Below are positions 44,253 through 56,157 of a DNA stretch of 64,000 nucleotides, piece by piece. Under the pieces are notes generated by a model. That model was not told where the DNA came from and searched no databases. It worked only from the letters and a program-made list of their open reading frames with translations. The DNA is taken from assembly GCA_038380435.1 (NCBI GenBank), contig JAWZYU010000034.1, positions 23,043,404 to 23,107,403 of the forward strand. The letters are read 5' to 3'. Each line of letters opens with the position of its first letter. Position 1 is the stretch's first letter. The position numbers and the translations under genes are program-made. Source of the stretch: Ryuthela nishihirai (taxonomy: Eukaryota; Arthropoda; Arachnida; Araneae; Heptathelidae).

Positions 44253-44700
44253 AAGAACCAAAAGGTATCCCGTGGCCAAGTGTTAGCGCGCTTCGCTACT
44301 GATAATAAGGGACCTGAGTTCGATCCCGGGTAGAACCAAAAGGTATCCCGTGGCCAATTGGTTAGTACACTTGGCTACTGATAATAAGGGACCTGAGTTC
44401 GATCCCGGGTAGAACCAAAAGGTATCCCATGGCCAAGTGGTTAGTGCACTTGGCTACTGATAATAAGAGACCTGAGTTCGATCCCGGGTAGAACCAAAAG
44501 GTATCCCGTGGCCAAGTGGTTAGCGCACTTGGCTGATATAAGGGACCTGAGTTCCAGCCCCGGGTAAGGCATGGATGTATGTGTCGTTTTTCTGCTGAGG
44601 TCCTGCCATCCTCTCAGACCTTCTACTTTGGCATATAAACTGACAGGCTCCTGTCAGACCTCTGTGGCAAGCAGCTGTTTGAGGAGGTATTTATTTTATT
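44253..44700 (+). mobile_element. SINE-B with four tandem tRNA-like heads
   Basis: The tRNA-like head GTGGCCAAGTGGTTAGCGC ... GAGTTCGATCCCGGGTA is repeated four times, with the marker GGTATCC at 44264, 44342, 44421 and 44500 (period 78-79 bp). The last unit runs into the normal SINE-B body: GGCATGGATG, then CTGACAGGCTCCTGTCAGAC, ending GAGGAGGTATTTATTTTATT. The A-box and B-box are recognisable in all four heads. Confidence 0.88.
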
Positions 44701-44829
44701 TTAAACAACAAAAAAAAGTGCTTTAATTTTATTTTGAAACACAAGTTCATACAAAATGGAGGACACTTCATGTTTCTTCAAAATTCTGAGAGGACATGAG
44801 GTAAAAAAAGGAGGACTTATTGAATCCTA

Positions 44830-44985
44830 CATCAAGGCAATCCAGCATGGCCTTGACGGAAGGCTACCATCTGTCTCCCAACAGCTGTTTCAGTGGGTCC
44901 CCTCCTCCAACCTTCGGGGTTCATGTGACTTGGCCATTTAGCCCATTGTGTGCAAAAAAGTGCCGCTCAGAGGTAAAACAACCCA
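44830..44985 (+). mobile_element. SINE-A 3' fragment
   Basis: GGCCTTGACGGAAGGCTACC to GAGGTAAAACAACCCAA. It is little diverged but 5'-truncated. Confidence 0.85.
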
Positions 44986-45115
44986 AGGCCTTTCTTAGTC
45001 CTCCGGTGTCCCCTTTCTCACCAAGGTCAGGCTGGAGGTTAGTGGAGATCACACCACAGACGGTGCTCGAACGTGGGGACTGCTGATTTACGAGTGCGGC
45101 CAACCACCACACATC
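44986..45115 (-). mobile_element. older SINE-A fragment, opposite strand
   Basis: CCTCCGGTGTCCCCTTTCTC to CTGCTGATTTACGAG is minus-strand SINE-A without the 3' end. The younger fragment at 44830 abuts it. Confidence 0.6.
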
Positions 45116-45734
45116 CCTGCCTTTCTCCAGATAGATATATAAACAGCGATGGATTAAGGATGTATGAACCAAGGGCAAGTCTCGGCAACGGGTTATGCTA
45201 TCCATATTTATGTGATATCAGAGATTTTGATTTTCACTGAAATATTCTGAAATTTCGTTTTCAGTCAATGTCTTGATGATAACGTAAATGAAGTTTAAAT
45301 AACGAATCTTAACAAAAGTTATATTTTGAAATTAAATCAACTACTTAATCAGATAGAGTTTAAAATTATTACAAAATAACCATAAAGAATTTTATGGTTA
45401 TAAATAACCGAAATGTGTTTTAGAAAGGTGACAACAGAATTTAAATATTTGGATTGACGTTGATCCAAGCTTTCGTCTACTCTAGGATCCCTGCAGCCTC
45501 TCTTAATCAGTTAACAAGAAAAATCTTAGATGACCCGACACAAATGGTTCGTCTCACATATGCCCTACTATCAAGTTCTGATTCATGTTTGCAACAATAA
45601 TTCTACTTTTTTTTAGATCAGTTAGCATTATTGATAACGATGCACAGGATTATTTGTATCGTAGGCCTCAAATACTATAGTTCATAGAGATTTTAAATAC
45701 ATATATATAATTTTTTTTCGTGTATGGTGCTTAC
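45116..45734. other. intron, no feature recognised
   Basis: AT-rich. Confidence 0.35.
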
Positions 45735-46114
45735 CTTTTGAGCTTCCTGTTTCCTTCTTTATCTTTGCCCCATGTTCGACAAATTGAAGAGCACCTTATG
45801 TTCCAAGCATGGCAAAGCAGCATTAATTTTCCAGACGATTCGAAAGTCGGCCATGACGCTTTGCAAAAGTTCCAACAGCTGGTGTTCTTCGATGCGGCAG
45901 TTTCTTCAATGGAAACTCGACGATTTTCTCGACTCGGATTGTCGCTGTTTTGTGGTGTCGCGACACGATAACACTTTCCTACTACCGGAATATCTTCAAC
46001 ACATTCATTTAACACAGTTCTTGAATTTATCATCCACTCGTAGAGTTGCTGTAGACTCCCGCATTGTCCACCATATTGAGCCAAAGTTTTGGGATTAATT
46101 TCAACCGGTTTCAT
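45735..46114 (-). other. candidate minus-strand coding exon, unknown
   Basis: An open frame of 126 codons on the minus strand from an ATG at 46114 ends at a good splice donor (AAAAG|GTAAGC, at 45735). It reads MKPVEINPKTLAQYGGQCGS and then a cysteine-bearing hydrophilic protein. In composition it is more protein-like than the surrounding frames. I recognise no family, and no partner exon was found. It could be a nested gene inside the host intron, a transposon exon or chance. Confidence 0.3.
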
Positions 46115-47784
46115 TACTTCAACATTTAGAATCGAATTACATATCTCATATCTATCCTGTAGAATGCTTATACGGGTGCCACCATCTTTGAGACTAATTG
46201 CTGACGAATAACGTCAAAAGATAGCACCACTTGAGCTTTCAGTGTTGCCAACAGACTTTAATAAATAACATGAAACAAGGTTTATTTTGCTACTTTTCCG
46301 TTTTATTATGGTTTTCTGGTTGTTATTTGAACGGCCTTTTTATATCTTGCTCACTGACAAACTCGGTTCACGAAATTTAGAAGAGAAAAAAGAAATTACT
46401 GGACGAAATAAACTTCTAAATCTAATGGTTAAAATTTTAAAAAATTTGTTTCCTTTGCCCATGACTTCACATGTATTGTTAGCTCATGATCCCTTAGGAA
46501 ACTAATTCTCGGAAAATATTAAAGAAAGAATATTTCTCGGAAATGTAAGACAATCAACAATATTTTAACAACTGGTTCCAGGCACTTACCCAAGATTTAG
46601 TTTCGGGGGGGGGGGGGGGGGGGGGGGAGACGAGAGGGTCCGAAAATAAGACTTGATTAGAGTTTCTCAATTACTAATATACTCTATCGGACAGGAAAGG
46701 TTAAAATAGTATTCTATATTGAATAACATTTCGTAGTTCTTTATTTTTTTAATTTGTTTATAATGTCAGCCAAATAACATGGTGCTGAAATGAAATTATA
46801 CAATAACTCTTTTGGCTTTCAAAAGAGGTAGACTAGTCCGGGAGTTCGTACAAGACGATGGGATTTAAGGGGTGGTGGTCCAGACCACACTGGGTACTTT
46901 CTACACTAGTTCTACCAAACTGGTGCGAACCAGCTGTATGACTCCACTGCTTTCCCCCACCACCATGGTCAGCTTCAAAAGTGTTCGGTCACTATGGTGA
47001 AATGGGATAGATGTTGTGTGGCTGTCATAAAATGATTAATGTGTGAAAAAAAAGGTTGCCAATTTTCTTCTGAAACATTTTATATGCCCTAGGCACAGTG
47101 GCTAAGACATAATTCCTCCTTGATAATGTAGGCCTATACAATTAATTGTTGATGTAACTTCTCAGAAAGAAATCAGGTGGATTAGAGTGAATGTGATGGC
47201 CAGGGAATATCTGCGAGGAAATGAAGAATTGTCTCATCATGTTGCAACCATCTATAACATACTCCTACGATATGTGTCCCATTCTTACTTATCACCATTC
47301 AAAATTTATAGCATGTGGAATTTGCAGGTTAATTTTGACTTGCCTCTTAACAAGTGAAATGAATAAAATTTTAATCCTACAAGTGTTTAGCATCGAAATT
47401 TTATACCCTAAATGGCTTCCTGTAGTGCCCGCTTTAAAACTGTGGACGTTTGCCAAAATTGCAAATGCTAACCACTGTTCTACTGACAAAGTATGTCGTG
47501 AATATGAGATATATATATATATCCATATTAGATCAGATTTGTGATCATAACATGCATGTGTGTTAGACTTGAGATAATGGCATTTTAAACCTGACCCATA
47601 TTTAAAGCTTGCAGTTGTAGGGTTAAAAGATTTGTTTCTCTATTGATTTTAATTGAGATTTCCAGACTGGAAAGTTAATTTCTGCTATTAAGTCTTAGCT
47701 CATGGGCTTGAATGAGCAACGTCTATAATGCAAATGCTGTTCAAATATAATAGTCCCGTTATGAAGGTAACGTTTGGTGTTTTA
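46115..47784. other. intron with long G run
   Basis: A run of about 23 G lies at 46605-46627. A TA repeat lies at about 47508-47521. Short frames only. Confidence 0.4.
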
Positions 47785-48075
47785 AATCTTAGGGACATTT
47801 TTTGGTACACAATGGGCTAAACGGCCAGGTCACAAACATCCCAAGGGCACAGAGAAGGTTGGGTAAAGGGATCCAACGAACAGTTGTAAGGCAACAGATG
47901 GAAGTCCCTAGTCAAGGCCTTCCAGCGTGTTCTCTAACATGCAAAAAGTATGGCCATCTCTTGCACTCTGAAGCAAAGCTTAACGTGCTCTCTGATAGAA
48001 GGTGTCCTTTCCAAAACCATCGGTGTCCCCTTTCTCACTGAGGTAAGGATGGGGTTATTGGAAATAAATCTCAAG
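47785..48075 (-). mobile_element. SINE-A, diverged
   Basis: TGGTACACAATGGGCTAAAC to GGAAATAAATCTCAAGG on the plus strand. The tRNA-like head is missing. Confidence 0.75.
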
Positions 48076-48320
48076 GAGCCGGAAATTTTTTTCGGGATCG
48101 AATAAGGAAAAATAAGGCAAGTGCTTTTTTTTTTACAATTTCGTGAGGATGCCGAAATGTTATTTTACGTTGTAATTCAGAGAGACAAGAATTCAAACTT
48201 TATACCATGGTGTGGAATATCACAACTCTCCGGGACTAAGGAAACAATCGTTTTCAATGAGTTATTTTGCTAGCCTGTTAAGATTTCCAGAGTCTTTTGA
48301 GTACTAGTCTGATTACCATA
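48076..48320. other. intron between SINEs
   Basis: No feature recognised. Confidence 0.3.
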
Positions 48321-48702
48321 GGTCTGGGGGTGGCTCAGACGGTAGCGCGCTAGGCTCGTAATCTGCAGTTCCCAGGTTCGAGTCCCAGCTGGGTCAGCGT
48401 TGAGATTTATCTCTGCAAAATTCCCCGCCCTGCCCACGGTCAGTAAGGGACACCGATGGGCTTAGAAAGGCGCCGTCCGTCGGATGGGACGTTAAGCAGT
48501 GCCATAGTGTGCGGGAGAGCCATATCCTGTGCACGTTAAAGAACACGCTGGATGGCCTTGACTGGAAGCTACCATCTGTCTCCAAACAGCTGTTCCAGTG
48601 GGTCCACTCCCTCAACCTTCTCTGAGCCTCTGGGGTCCTTATGACCTGGCCATTTAGCCCATGATGTGCAAAAAAGTGCCACTCAGAGGTAAAACAACCC
48701 AA
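48321..48702 (+). mobile_element. SINE-A, full length
   Basis: A 382-bp copy with 12-bp target duplication CTGATTACCATA / CTGATTATCATA (one mismatch) at 48309-48320 and 48703-48714. Confidence 0.9.
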
Positions 48703-49465
48703 CTGATTATCATATATCAATTTATTGTGCATAATTGGCATTAACGGTCGAAATTTGCTGCATCGATTTGCATAAATGCCTGTGCAGGCTCCTCACTAGA
48801 ATTGTTTCTTGAAGACACTGAACATTAAAAATATTAATTATTAATATTGTTTGGAGAAATCATTTTGCTTTAGACTTTTAACTGCCACAGAAGCTTTAAC
48901 TGACAAATATAGCGCACGTGCTTCTAACTATGAAATTGAAATAAAAAATAGTCATTTTATTTAAATGTCTAAAAAACTTGAATATTTTAATGAAACTTGT
49001 TTATATTAGCATTCATAATAATTTTAAGATAGAGAAGTTGGTTGCGAAGTTTACACGACCAATCAGCTCCAAGCCATGGATTCACTCATTAAGGAACATT
49101 AAGTTTCGTAAACCCTTGGAGCAATGTGTGGCTTTACAGCAGGCATGTCAAACACGCAGCCCGCCGGGAACTGTTCTGCGGCCCGCCAAGATTGATAACC
49201 AATACTTTTATGTAACTTTTTACAACACTGGATTCTTTAATTAAAATTATAAGTACGTACACGGTACATGAATTAAATAAACGTATTTCGGAAAACTTTT
49301 CCATTTATATATAAGGGAAATTATTGCGCATAAATGTATATGTCGGAGCCCGATCGTAGAATTGCGAACATCTATTTTCCACTTTAAAAAATAATAAAAC
49401 TGCGGAAAGATCAAGATTAACAGACAAGCATGTGCAAGCAATTTTAAAAATAACTACAGATCAAC
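48703..49465. other. intron with hAT-like end
   Basis: CAGGCATGTCAAACACGCAG at 49141 followed by CCCGCCGGG and GGCCCGCC resembles the terminus of a common hAT group. No transposase is nearby. Confidence 0.4.
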
Positions 49466-49481
49466 AAATTCAACCAAATTT

Positions 49482-49862
49482 GGGGCGGGGGTGGCTCAGT
49501 CGGTAGCGCGCCAGGCTCGTAATCTGTAGTTCCCAGGTTCGAGTCCCAGCTGGGTCAGCGTTGAGATTTATCTCCGCAAAATTCCCCGCCCTGCCCACGG
49601 TCAGTAGGGGACACCGATGGGCTTGGAAAGGCCGCCGTCCGCCGGATGGGACGTTAAGCCGTGGCCCCGTGTGTGGGAGAGCCATACCCTGTGCACGTTA
49701 AAGAACACGCTTGATGGCCTTGACGGGAGGCTACCATCTGTCTCCCAACAGCTGTTCCAGTGGGTCCCCTCCCCCAACCTTCTCTGAGCCTTCGGGGTCC
49801 ATGTGACCTGGCCATTTAGCCCATGGTGTGCAAAAAAGTGCCGCTCAGAGGTAAAACAACCC
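49482..49862 (+). mobile_element. SINE-A, full length and young
   Basis: The best-preserved copy, 381 bp, with a 16-bp target duplication AAATTCAACCAAATTT at 49466-49481 and 49863-49878. The head reads GGGGGTGGCTCAGTCGGTAG and the end GAGGTAAAACAACCC. Confidence 0.95.
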
Positions 49863-50019
49863 AAATTCAACCAAATTTTGAAGATTTGGTTAATGAAAAA
49901 CGTTGCCAAGTTTCTTAAAAAAAAGATATTATTTTATTTAAATAATGTTAAATTGAAGAAAAGAAACTTTCCTACATACATATGTATTTTTTAATATGTT
50001 TATATTCTGTGTATTAGCT

Positions 50020-50145
50020 CCAATCTGTTTCCTAACATCTGCCCACTGGGTCCCCTTCTTCTATTCAGTTATGAGTCTTTGGGATCCTTGTCACCTGGCT
50101 ATGGTGTGCAAGAAAAAGTATTGCTCAGTAGTAAAACAACCGACC
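50020..50145 (+). mobile_element. SINE-A 3' fragment, old
   Basis: CTGTTTCCTAACATCTGCCC to GTAGTAAAACAACC. Confidence 0.7.
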
Positions 50146-50494
50146 CAGACGTCTGTCTTAGGAGGTATGATCTTCTTTCCATCATCCTTGACTGACAAGG
50201 AGCAGTTTCAGATTTTGTTTTCCTATATTTATGAAGAGGAGAGAATTAGGACATATCACCTCTGGCGAATATGAAATGCTCGTTTGAAAAAAAAATCTTT
50301 AATTTTTATTTTCTCCTTTTTGTACCCTCTAAGAGAGAAAATTTGAACCAATAAATGATTAGAAAAATACAAATATTAATATTTCATTAGTACATATACA
50401 ACCCAAATGGAATTGTTAATTTATCACCTAAAATAAAAGTAGTACTTTTTTTCCATCCACCCCTAGTCGTAAGAGAATAAATCATTGCTGCCAC
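50146..50494. other. intron, no feature recognised
   Basis: AT-rich. Confidence 0.3.
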
Positions 50495-51083
50495 TGCAAT
50501 ATTGTAATATTTTAATTTCAAAATATTGTCAGCAATTTAATGTTTTTATAAAGTGATTATAATTATTAATATGAAAATAAAATAAACGATTAATGACATG
50601 CATTTCTGTACATATCTCTAACGATGTGTCAAATTCACCTCCCACCATCGAAATCTTTTCTCTTCGCCTCCCACCATCGAAACCTTTTCTCTTCGCCTCC
50701 CACCATAGAAATTTCACATTTGTTAACTAAATAGAACGTTTTCAATATACGTTCGAAGTTTTGGAATTTTTTTCAACTTTTCTAACGTTAGAGGCACTAA
50801 AGAAGCGTTTCGTTCCTTTAACCCCTTCTAAGAGTGGAAGTTCCAGCTGATGGATGAATTGGGAAAATGGAAATCCTAATTAGGTTCATATTAGATGTCA
50901 GTTTGGGCTTAATTTTTGAGCCTGCTTTGAAGGAAAAATTCTTTGACACATCGTTAGAGATAGGTACAGAAATGCATGTCATTAATCGTTTATTTTATTT
51001 TCATATTAATAATTATAATCATTTTATAAAAACATTAAATTGCTGACAATATTTTGAAATTAAAATATTACAAATATTGGCAG
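50495..51083. repeat. foldback element, about 138-bp arms
   Basis: The left arm at 50495-50632 is mirrored by the right arm at 50945-51083. Examples are ATTAATGACATGCATTTCTG and CAGAAATGCATGTCATTAAT. The loop of about 310 bp holds a 29-bp tandem repeat (CCTCCCACCATCGAAA at 50638, 50667 and 50696). Sequence like the right arm and its flank recurs at 26706-26890. Confidence 0.8.
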
Positions 51084-51384
51084 AAACTGAAAGTTTGTGG
51101 GTAACATCATTATAAAGGAAAAGTGCCATTTATTTATTAAAGATACAAAATACGTAAAAGAGATTAATTAAATAGTTGAAACTATAATCAAAAATGTTTT
51201 TTATTCGTATTTATAGTTTTCACAATTACAAGAAGTATTTGAAAATTAAATTATTCTGCGCACGAGCCCAAATTTATCTCTAGTACCTAAAAAAACATAA
51301 AAACATTTTATCATTCATAAAAGTTTCGTTTTCCTAATCCTCAATGAAAAGCGGCAGATCATTGCTGACAATACAGGCCATGAG

Positions 51385-51545
51385 AAAATTTCGAAATTCT
51401 AGCGATAAACAGATCGTTTGCGTTTTTCGTTAAAACTTCGACATTTGCCACCATGCAAATCTTCAGTATATTTACATGGTGGAAAATGTCAAAGTTTCAA
51501 CGAAAAACGCAAACGATCTGTTTATCGCTAGAATTTTGAAATTTT
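51385..51545. repeat. hairpin, 71-bp arms
   Basis: AAAATTTCGAAATTCTAGCG at 51385 returns as CGCTAGAATTTTGAAATTTT ending at 51545. The 19-bp loop lies at 51456-51474. A few mismatches only. Probably a MITE. Confidence 0.85.
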
Positions 51546-51959
51546 TGTGGGAGACTTCTTTGTCACTGAAAACACCTCTATTCAGAGTTAAATCTTCAGA
51601 GCAAATCCTAATATTTCATCAATACCTATCCACACTAAAAAGAATTTTAATTTCTGTGTAAACGAAAATAAGTTGAATGTCTACAGACGGACAGACAGAC
51701 GACAAAGTGCAAACATTATATCTTTGTTTTGAAAACGAGTCAGGAAAGATGTAAAAGTTTAAACAAAAAATCTCTGAAAGCAATTTCCAATGTTGTCTAT
51801 CTTTCATCGTTTTAATAGCGTAAGAGTACTAAACATTTTCCTAAATTTAGCCTTGCTGTTAAGAGATGCTTGTTAATGAATTGTTTTTTAAGCTCACTGT
51901 AATTCCCTGTCCATTGAAGTGCAAACGCCATCTTCTCTCTTTCATTTCTTGCCTTGAAG
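51546..51959. other. intron, no feature recognised
   Basis: Leads to the exon 7 acceptor. Confidence 0.35.
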
Positions 51960-52032
51960 ATGCATCGCTCGAGACCTTCTCTGAAAGACGGCGCTGCTCA
52001 GACGGACCCTGAGATTCTGCAAGGGACGGATG
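51960..52032 (+). CDS. coding exon 7 (24 codons plus one base)
   Basis: Acceptor TCATTTCTTGCCTTGAAG, donor GATG|GTGAGC. The piece reads MHRSRPSLKDGAAQTDPEIL, then QGTD. Phase 0 in fits exon 6 and phase 1 out fits exon 8 (G plus AT gives aspartate). The leading ATG could be an alternative start, but the phase match and the acceptor suggest an internal exon. It continues the basic-to-acidic transition of the protein. Confidence 0.75.
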
Positions 52033-54037
52033 GTGAGCAAAAAGATCTTAAACTCTTTCTATTTATTATCTTTTAATTTTTTTGGTATGATTACAATATA
52101 ACTCCCAAAACAGGAATTGCCCAAAGACCGCATTTTTTAAAAATATTACCCAGGCAAAATTTCCAATTTCGGTTATTTATTGCTAGAGCCCCGCGTGGAT
52201 ACAGATATCCGCATTTAAAAATGCTCTGCAAAAAGCGGAGAAAATCTGTAGAAACGCAGGCAAACATTTTTTGCATAAGTAATGGCTAATATGAATGAAA
52301 AATCTACCTTAGATAACGAAAAATATCTGATTTGAAAATTCATTGATGATATTCACTTTTAAAAGAGAAAAAAATACAATGTGATAAAGCACAAATTAAA
52401 AAAAACTTTTCTTTATACGAAAGAAGAGTTTTTTTTTGTGACGAAGCAAATATAAGTTCAAGAAAAATTACTCGAAGGTTCCGTAGAAAACTGCAATTAA
52501 AGCTGTGAAAATTTCAATCATGGAGATCACGATATTTGGCTAGTGATGCGTAGAGGGGAGTTACTGGGTGATAGAAAGAAGCGGCATCCCATAATCGCAG
52601 ATGACTGCATTTGAAAGATCAATATTTACTCAAAAGAACTCTTTAATTTACATTCAGGTTCAGGCTTTAATGTACATTAAGGAGTAAAGAACTCTTTAAT
52701 TTACATCAGGTTCCTTTGATGAATTACTATAGTGAAATATTCTGGCTTCCATAACTCTTTAAATACTGAACGAATATTGTTAAAAATCGGGATTTAAATA
52801 GATTGGATTGTGATCTTCAATTTACATCCAGTCACATTTTTCCATTAAATGCATATTTTAGAAGTTATAGAGCTTCGAAATTGCCAGGTTCCCATTCACA
52901 TAAGAATGGAAATTCTCTAATATTTTGCAAAACTGTGTTTTCTGCCAAAAATGAGAGACTTAAGCGTTGCCAAAAAAAAATAACCCTTTCAATCCTCACG
53001 TGCCAACTTAGTAAGAGTAAATGTAAAACTATTTTTAATTAATATAAAATTGTAAAATGAAATACTTCTTCGAAAATTGTGACCTCTAATGAGAACATGC
53101 AACAAATTTACAATTAGTGAAAGAATTTTTTTAATTTTGTATTTTAGTTTTCTTTATTATTTTTATTTTTATTAATTGGGATTTTTTTATGACGAAAAAT
53201 ATTCATTTGGCTTCAAATAACGAGAGTATCGTGCTCTCAAGCGTCAAGTAGCGAAAAGTGTGTGTTGAGCAAGAGTTGCGTCTTAGATCCTGTTTTATTC
53301 CCGACATCTTGTCTGAGCTATCGTGAACCCTTCAAAGCATCTTAATAGGGTGAAATAGGTTTAGAAATTTTTGGATAGCAAAGCTGCTGGGCAATAGTTT
53401 TTTTTGTGTAGAAATTTTTACTTTCTTTTTATTTCAAATGTCACATTTATATTGTTTTTGGTCATGATGGAAAAATTATTTAGAAACAATACCAATAATA
53501 AGTCATTAGCATAATCCCTTGATTAGGAAGAAACGTTAGAAACAGTATCAACAAATATTCTCCTTGGGTATATTTTCTGCCATAATACCTAAATTTCCAC
53601 ACTGATTTTCTTCGACGCCCATTGCATTTCATACTTATCTCTAGAACCACTTCAAAAAATGTTCAAATGTTTTACATATCGCAAAAATGAAAGCTGAAAA
53701 AAAAAATAAAAAAAAAAAACACGTTTGAAACGAAAATGTAATTTATCAGAAGCTGAAAGGCGAGGACGTGTGCTCACCTTTATTGGTAGTGAAGAGGAAT
53801 CTCTTAAATTAGTGTTCATTTTTTCCCATTCTTTTCTAATCACTATATATTTAATCACTCGTAATGCATAGTTCTAAAACTTGCATAGCAAAATTATGTT
53901 AAACATAATCACAAAATCTAGTGCAATTTAATGTAATGTGAGTCGCAAAATGTAATGCGATAACCGTTAATTTTATTAAGTGGTGCTCGCTACAAAGATG
54001 TTTATAGCCCATTCTCGATCCTGTCTTTTTGTTTCAG
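52033..54037. other. intron, AT-rich
   Basis: A direct repeat, AAAGAACTCTTTAATTTACAT, occurs near 52635 and 52686. 52738-52806 resembles one arm of the MITE at 56549-56847. The ATG-started frame at 53980 is intron read-through into exon 8. Confidence 0.4.
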
Positions 54038-56049
54038 ATTTTCAGAGAAGGAAACGTGGCTCGGACATTGAAGACAACAGTCTCGTGGCCAACACCTCGA
54101 GAGTCGTTTCCCCTCTGCCCTCTTCAACGAAAACTTGCGAAACAGATAACGCGACATCCGTTGCATCCAGAAGCATCACACAGATGAGCGGTGTGATCAT
54201 CGCACCTCATCCATGCGATGACCAAACTGTGATGAATTGCTCCGGTAGCGACACAACTGCTGATAATCCTGAAAGTGCAACTGTCCTCTTGAAGTCTTCT
54301 GGTAAGAGCAGCGGTTACGGTTCTGTTAGTAGCTCCAATGCAAGCGCTTCTTTCCACACGTCATTCGATGAAATGGATCCTGGGACTTTGGAACTTGTCA
54401 GTTCCGAAATGAAAAGGATTTTGGTTAATCCCGATTCAGACGCAAAAGACGAAGAATCTGAAGGGGAAACTTTACCTCGGAGCAAAGGGGAAACTTTACC
54501 TCTGATTAAGATTCTTCAAGACAGTGAATCGATTCATGATTTCTTTGATGATGATGAATACGAACATAAATCATCAAATGATTCTCTTGATCACAGAGAT
54601 AAAAACGAATCATTAAGTGACTCTGTTGTTGATAGAGATAAGAACGAATCAGTGAATAATTTTGCAGACGATAGAGGCAAAAATGAATCAATGAATGTTT
54701 CTATTGATGATAGAGACAAAATTGATTCAGCGAATGATTCAGTTGGTGATAAAAAGGAAACAATAAAGGATTCTATTGAGAAGGACGAAAGTAAATCATT
54801 AAATGATTCTGTTGAAGATAGAGATAAGAATGAATCAGTGAATGAGGCTGATGAAATTCCACACAGCAGCAAAACCAAATATAAAGTGGGCGAAGATTCC
54901 GAACCTGAAATGACTGATAATCAGATTCAAACTGGAAATTACAGTTCATCTTTAGAAGTGAGTAGTTTAATGAAGGACAGCAAAAACAACTCGACGAACC
55001 AATCAACAGATAATGACGTCCTTTCAATTACAGAAGGCAGTAGTCACGAGAACGAAAATCAGCGACCAGATGAATCAAGTTTACCAAGTTTCAGCAGTTC
55101 GAATATCGAGTCGTCAGCCGAACGAGCGGAATCGAAACTTCCAGAATACAGCAGTTCGAAAACCAGCACTTTCGAGAACGAGAGTAATTTTTCGAGTCAC
55201 TCTATGCAGACGTCAAGCGATGATTCTAAGAGACTCGAAAAGGAAGTGACGTCATTTTCTACTACGTCACCAAACAGTTCGTCGACTGATACAAAAACGG
55301 AAACCATCGAACAAAGTAAAGAAAATGAGGAAAACGACGGCCACAATTTGGCTGCTGCAGATGATATAAGAGACGATGAAGAACTACAGAGAAGTGGGGA
55401 TATTAATCATCACGTAAATGACTCATCATCTTCGGACGATCAGTGGTCAGGTAGCTCACGTTCGGGGAGTTGCGACGACAATGACAGTGATGACGAAAGC
55501 TCTTCTACTATGACGTCATCAATGGAAAGGAGCGATTCTAGTCTCAAAGAAACAGACGGTTTCTCGACAGACGAGGAAGATTCATCTTCTGGAAGCTACC
55601 TCACCACAGATGATGAGGATGATGAATCGGATGAAATGTGTGGCGTCTGTCCAGAATGCAAATCGGAATCTCGCGAGGCGAGGCTGAAGCAGAAATCGCC
55701 TCGAGACCAAAGTCCGTCTGAAATCCTGAACCGAGGATCAAATGATGAAACCAAAAGCTTACCAACATCAAGAAGCAGAACTGCAGAAAGAGAAAATGCC
55801 TCTTCTGATCTGAAGGAAGAGCCGACGGTGACCTCTGAGCTTGAAACGGAGGACGGGATCAGCGGGACATGTGAAGACACTTCTCCTTCCACGAGCAAAG
55901 ATGACACGGACCCTCTCTCGTCCGCGTCCCCCGACGCCGCACCTCATCCAGTCGGAATAACTCGATCTCGATGCGTTGTTTCTTTCGATGAGAGTGAGTC
56001 AGAACCACCCGCTCTTCCCTCTACCGCTGCTCCTCCTCATTCGGATCAG
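54038..56049 (+). CDS. coding exon 8, long acidic serine-rich exon (670 codons)
   Basis: Acceptor TTTTTGTTTCAG, donor GATCAG|GTAAAT. 2012 bases are open without a break, phase 1 in and phase 0 out. After RRKRGSDIEDNS the protein is low-complexity, rich in Ser, Asp, Glu and Asn. Between about 54590 and 54860 a 13-residue unit recurs, for example DRDKNESVNNFAD and DRGKNESMNVSID. Near 55638 is an acidic stretch with four cysteines (CGVCPEC and flanks), which could bind metal or be incidental. The end is proline-rich (PSTAAPPHSDQ). It is probably intrinsically disordered. No enzyme domain is visible. The size and the absence of stops make it the best-supported coding segment of the gene. Confidence 0.9.
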
Positions 56050-56157
56050 GTAAATTTCTTTCTTCGCTATTTTTTTCTCTTTTTCCTCTTTCGTTTTTTT
56101 CTGCTGTTAAAAGAAATGCTGTTCGTAATCAAAATCAATTATCGCAAAGTAGTTGTA

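Noticed and set aside
44253..44566. Cluster of functional tRNA genes
   Set aside because: The units are embedded in SINE-B and the last one runs into its body; the acceptor stems do not close well.
46605..46627. G-quadruplex or regulatory element at the long G run
   Set aside because: A plain homopolymer of about 23 G; length may be an assembly or sequencing effect, with no surrounding support.
47221..47544. 107-codon open frame
   Set aside because: No domain, no splice context, and it ends in a simple TA repeat.
53980..54037. Upstream ATG as start of the 737-codon frame
   Set aside because: It lies before a strong splice acceptor at 54037/54038, and exon 7 joins in phase at that site.
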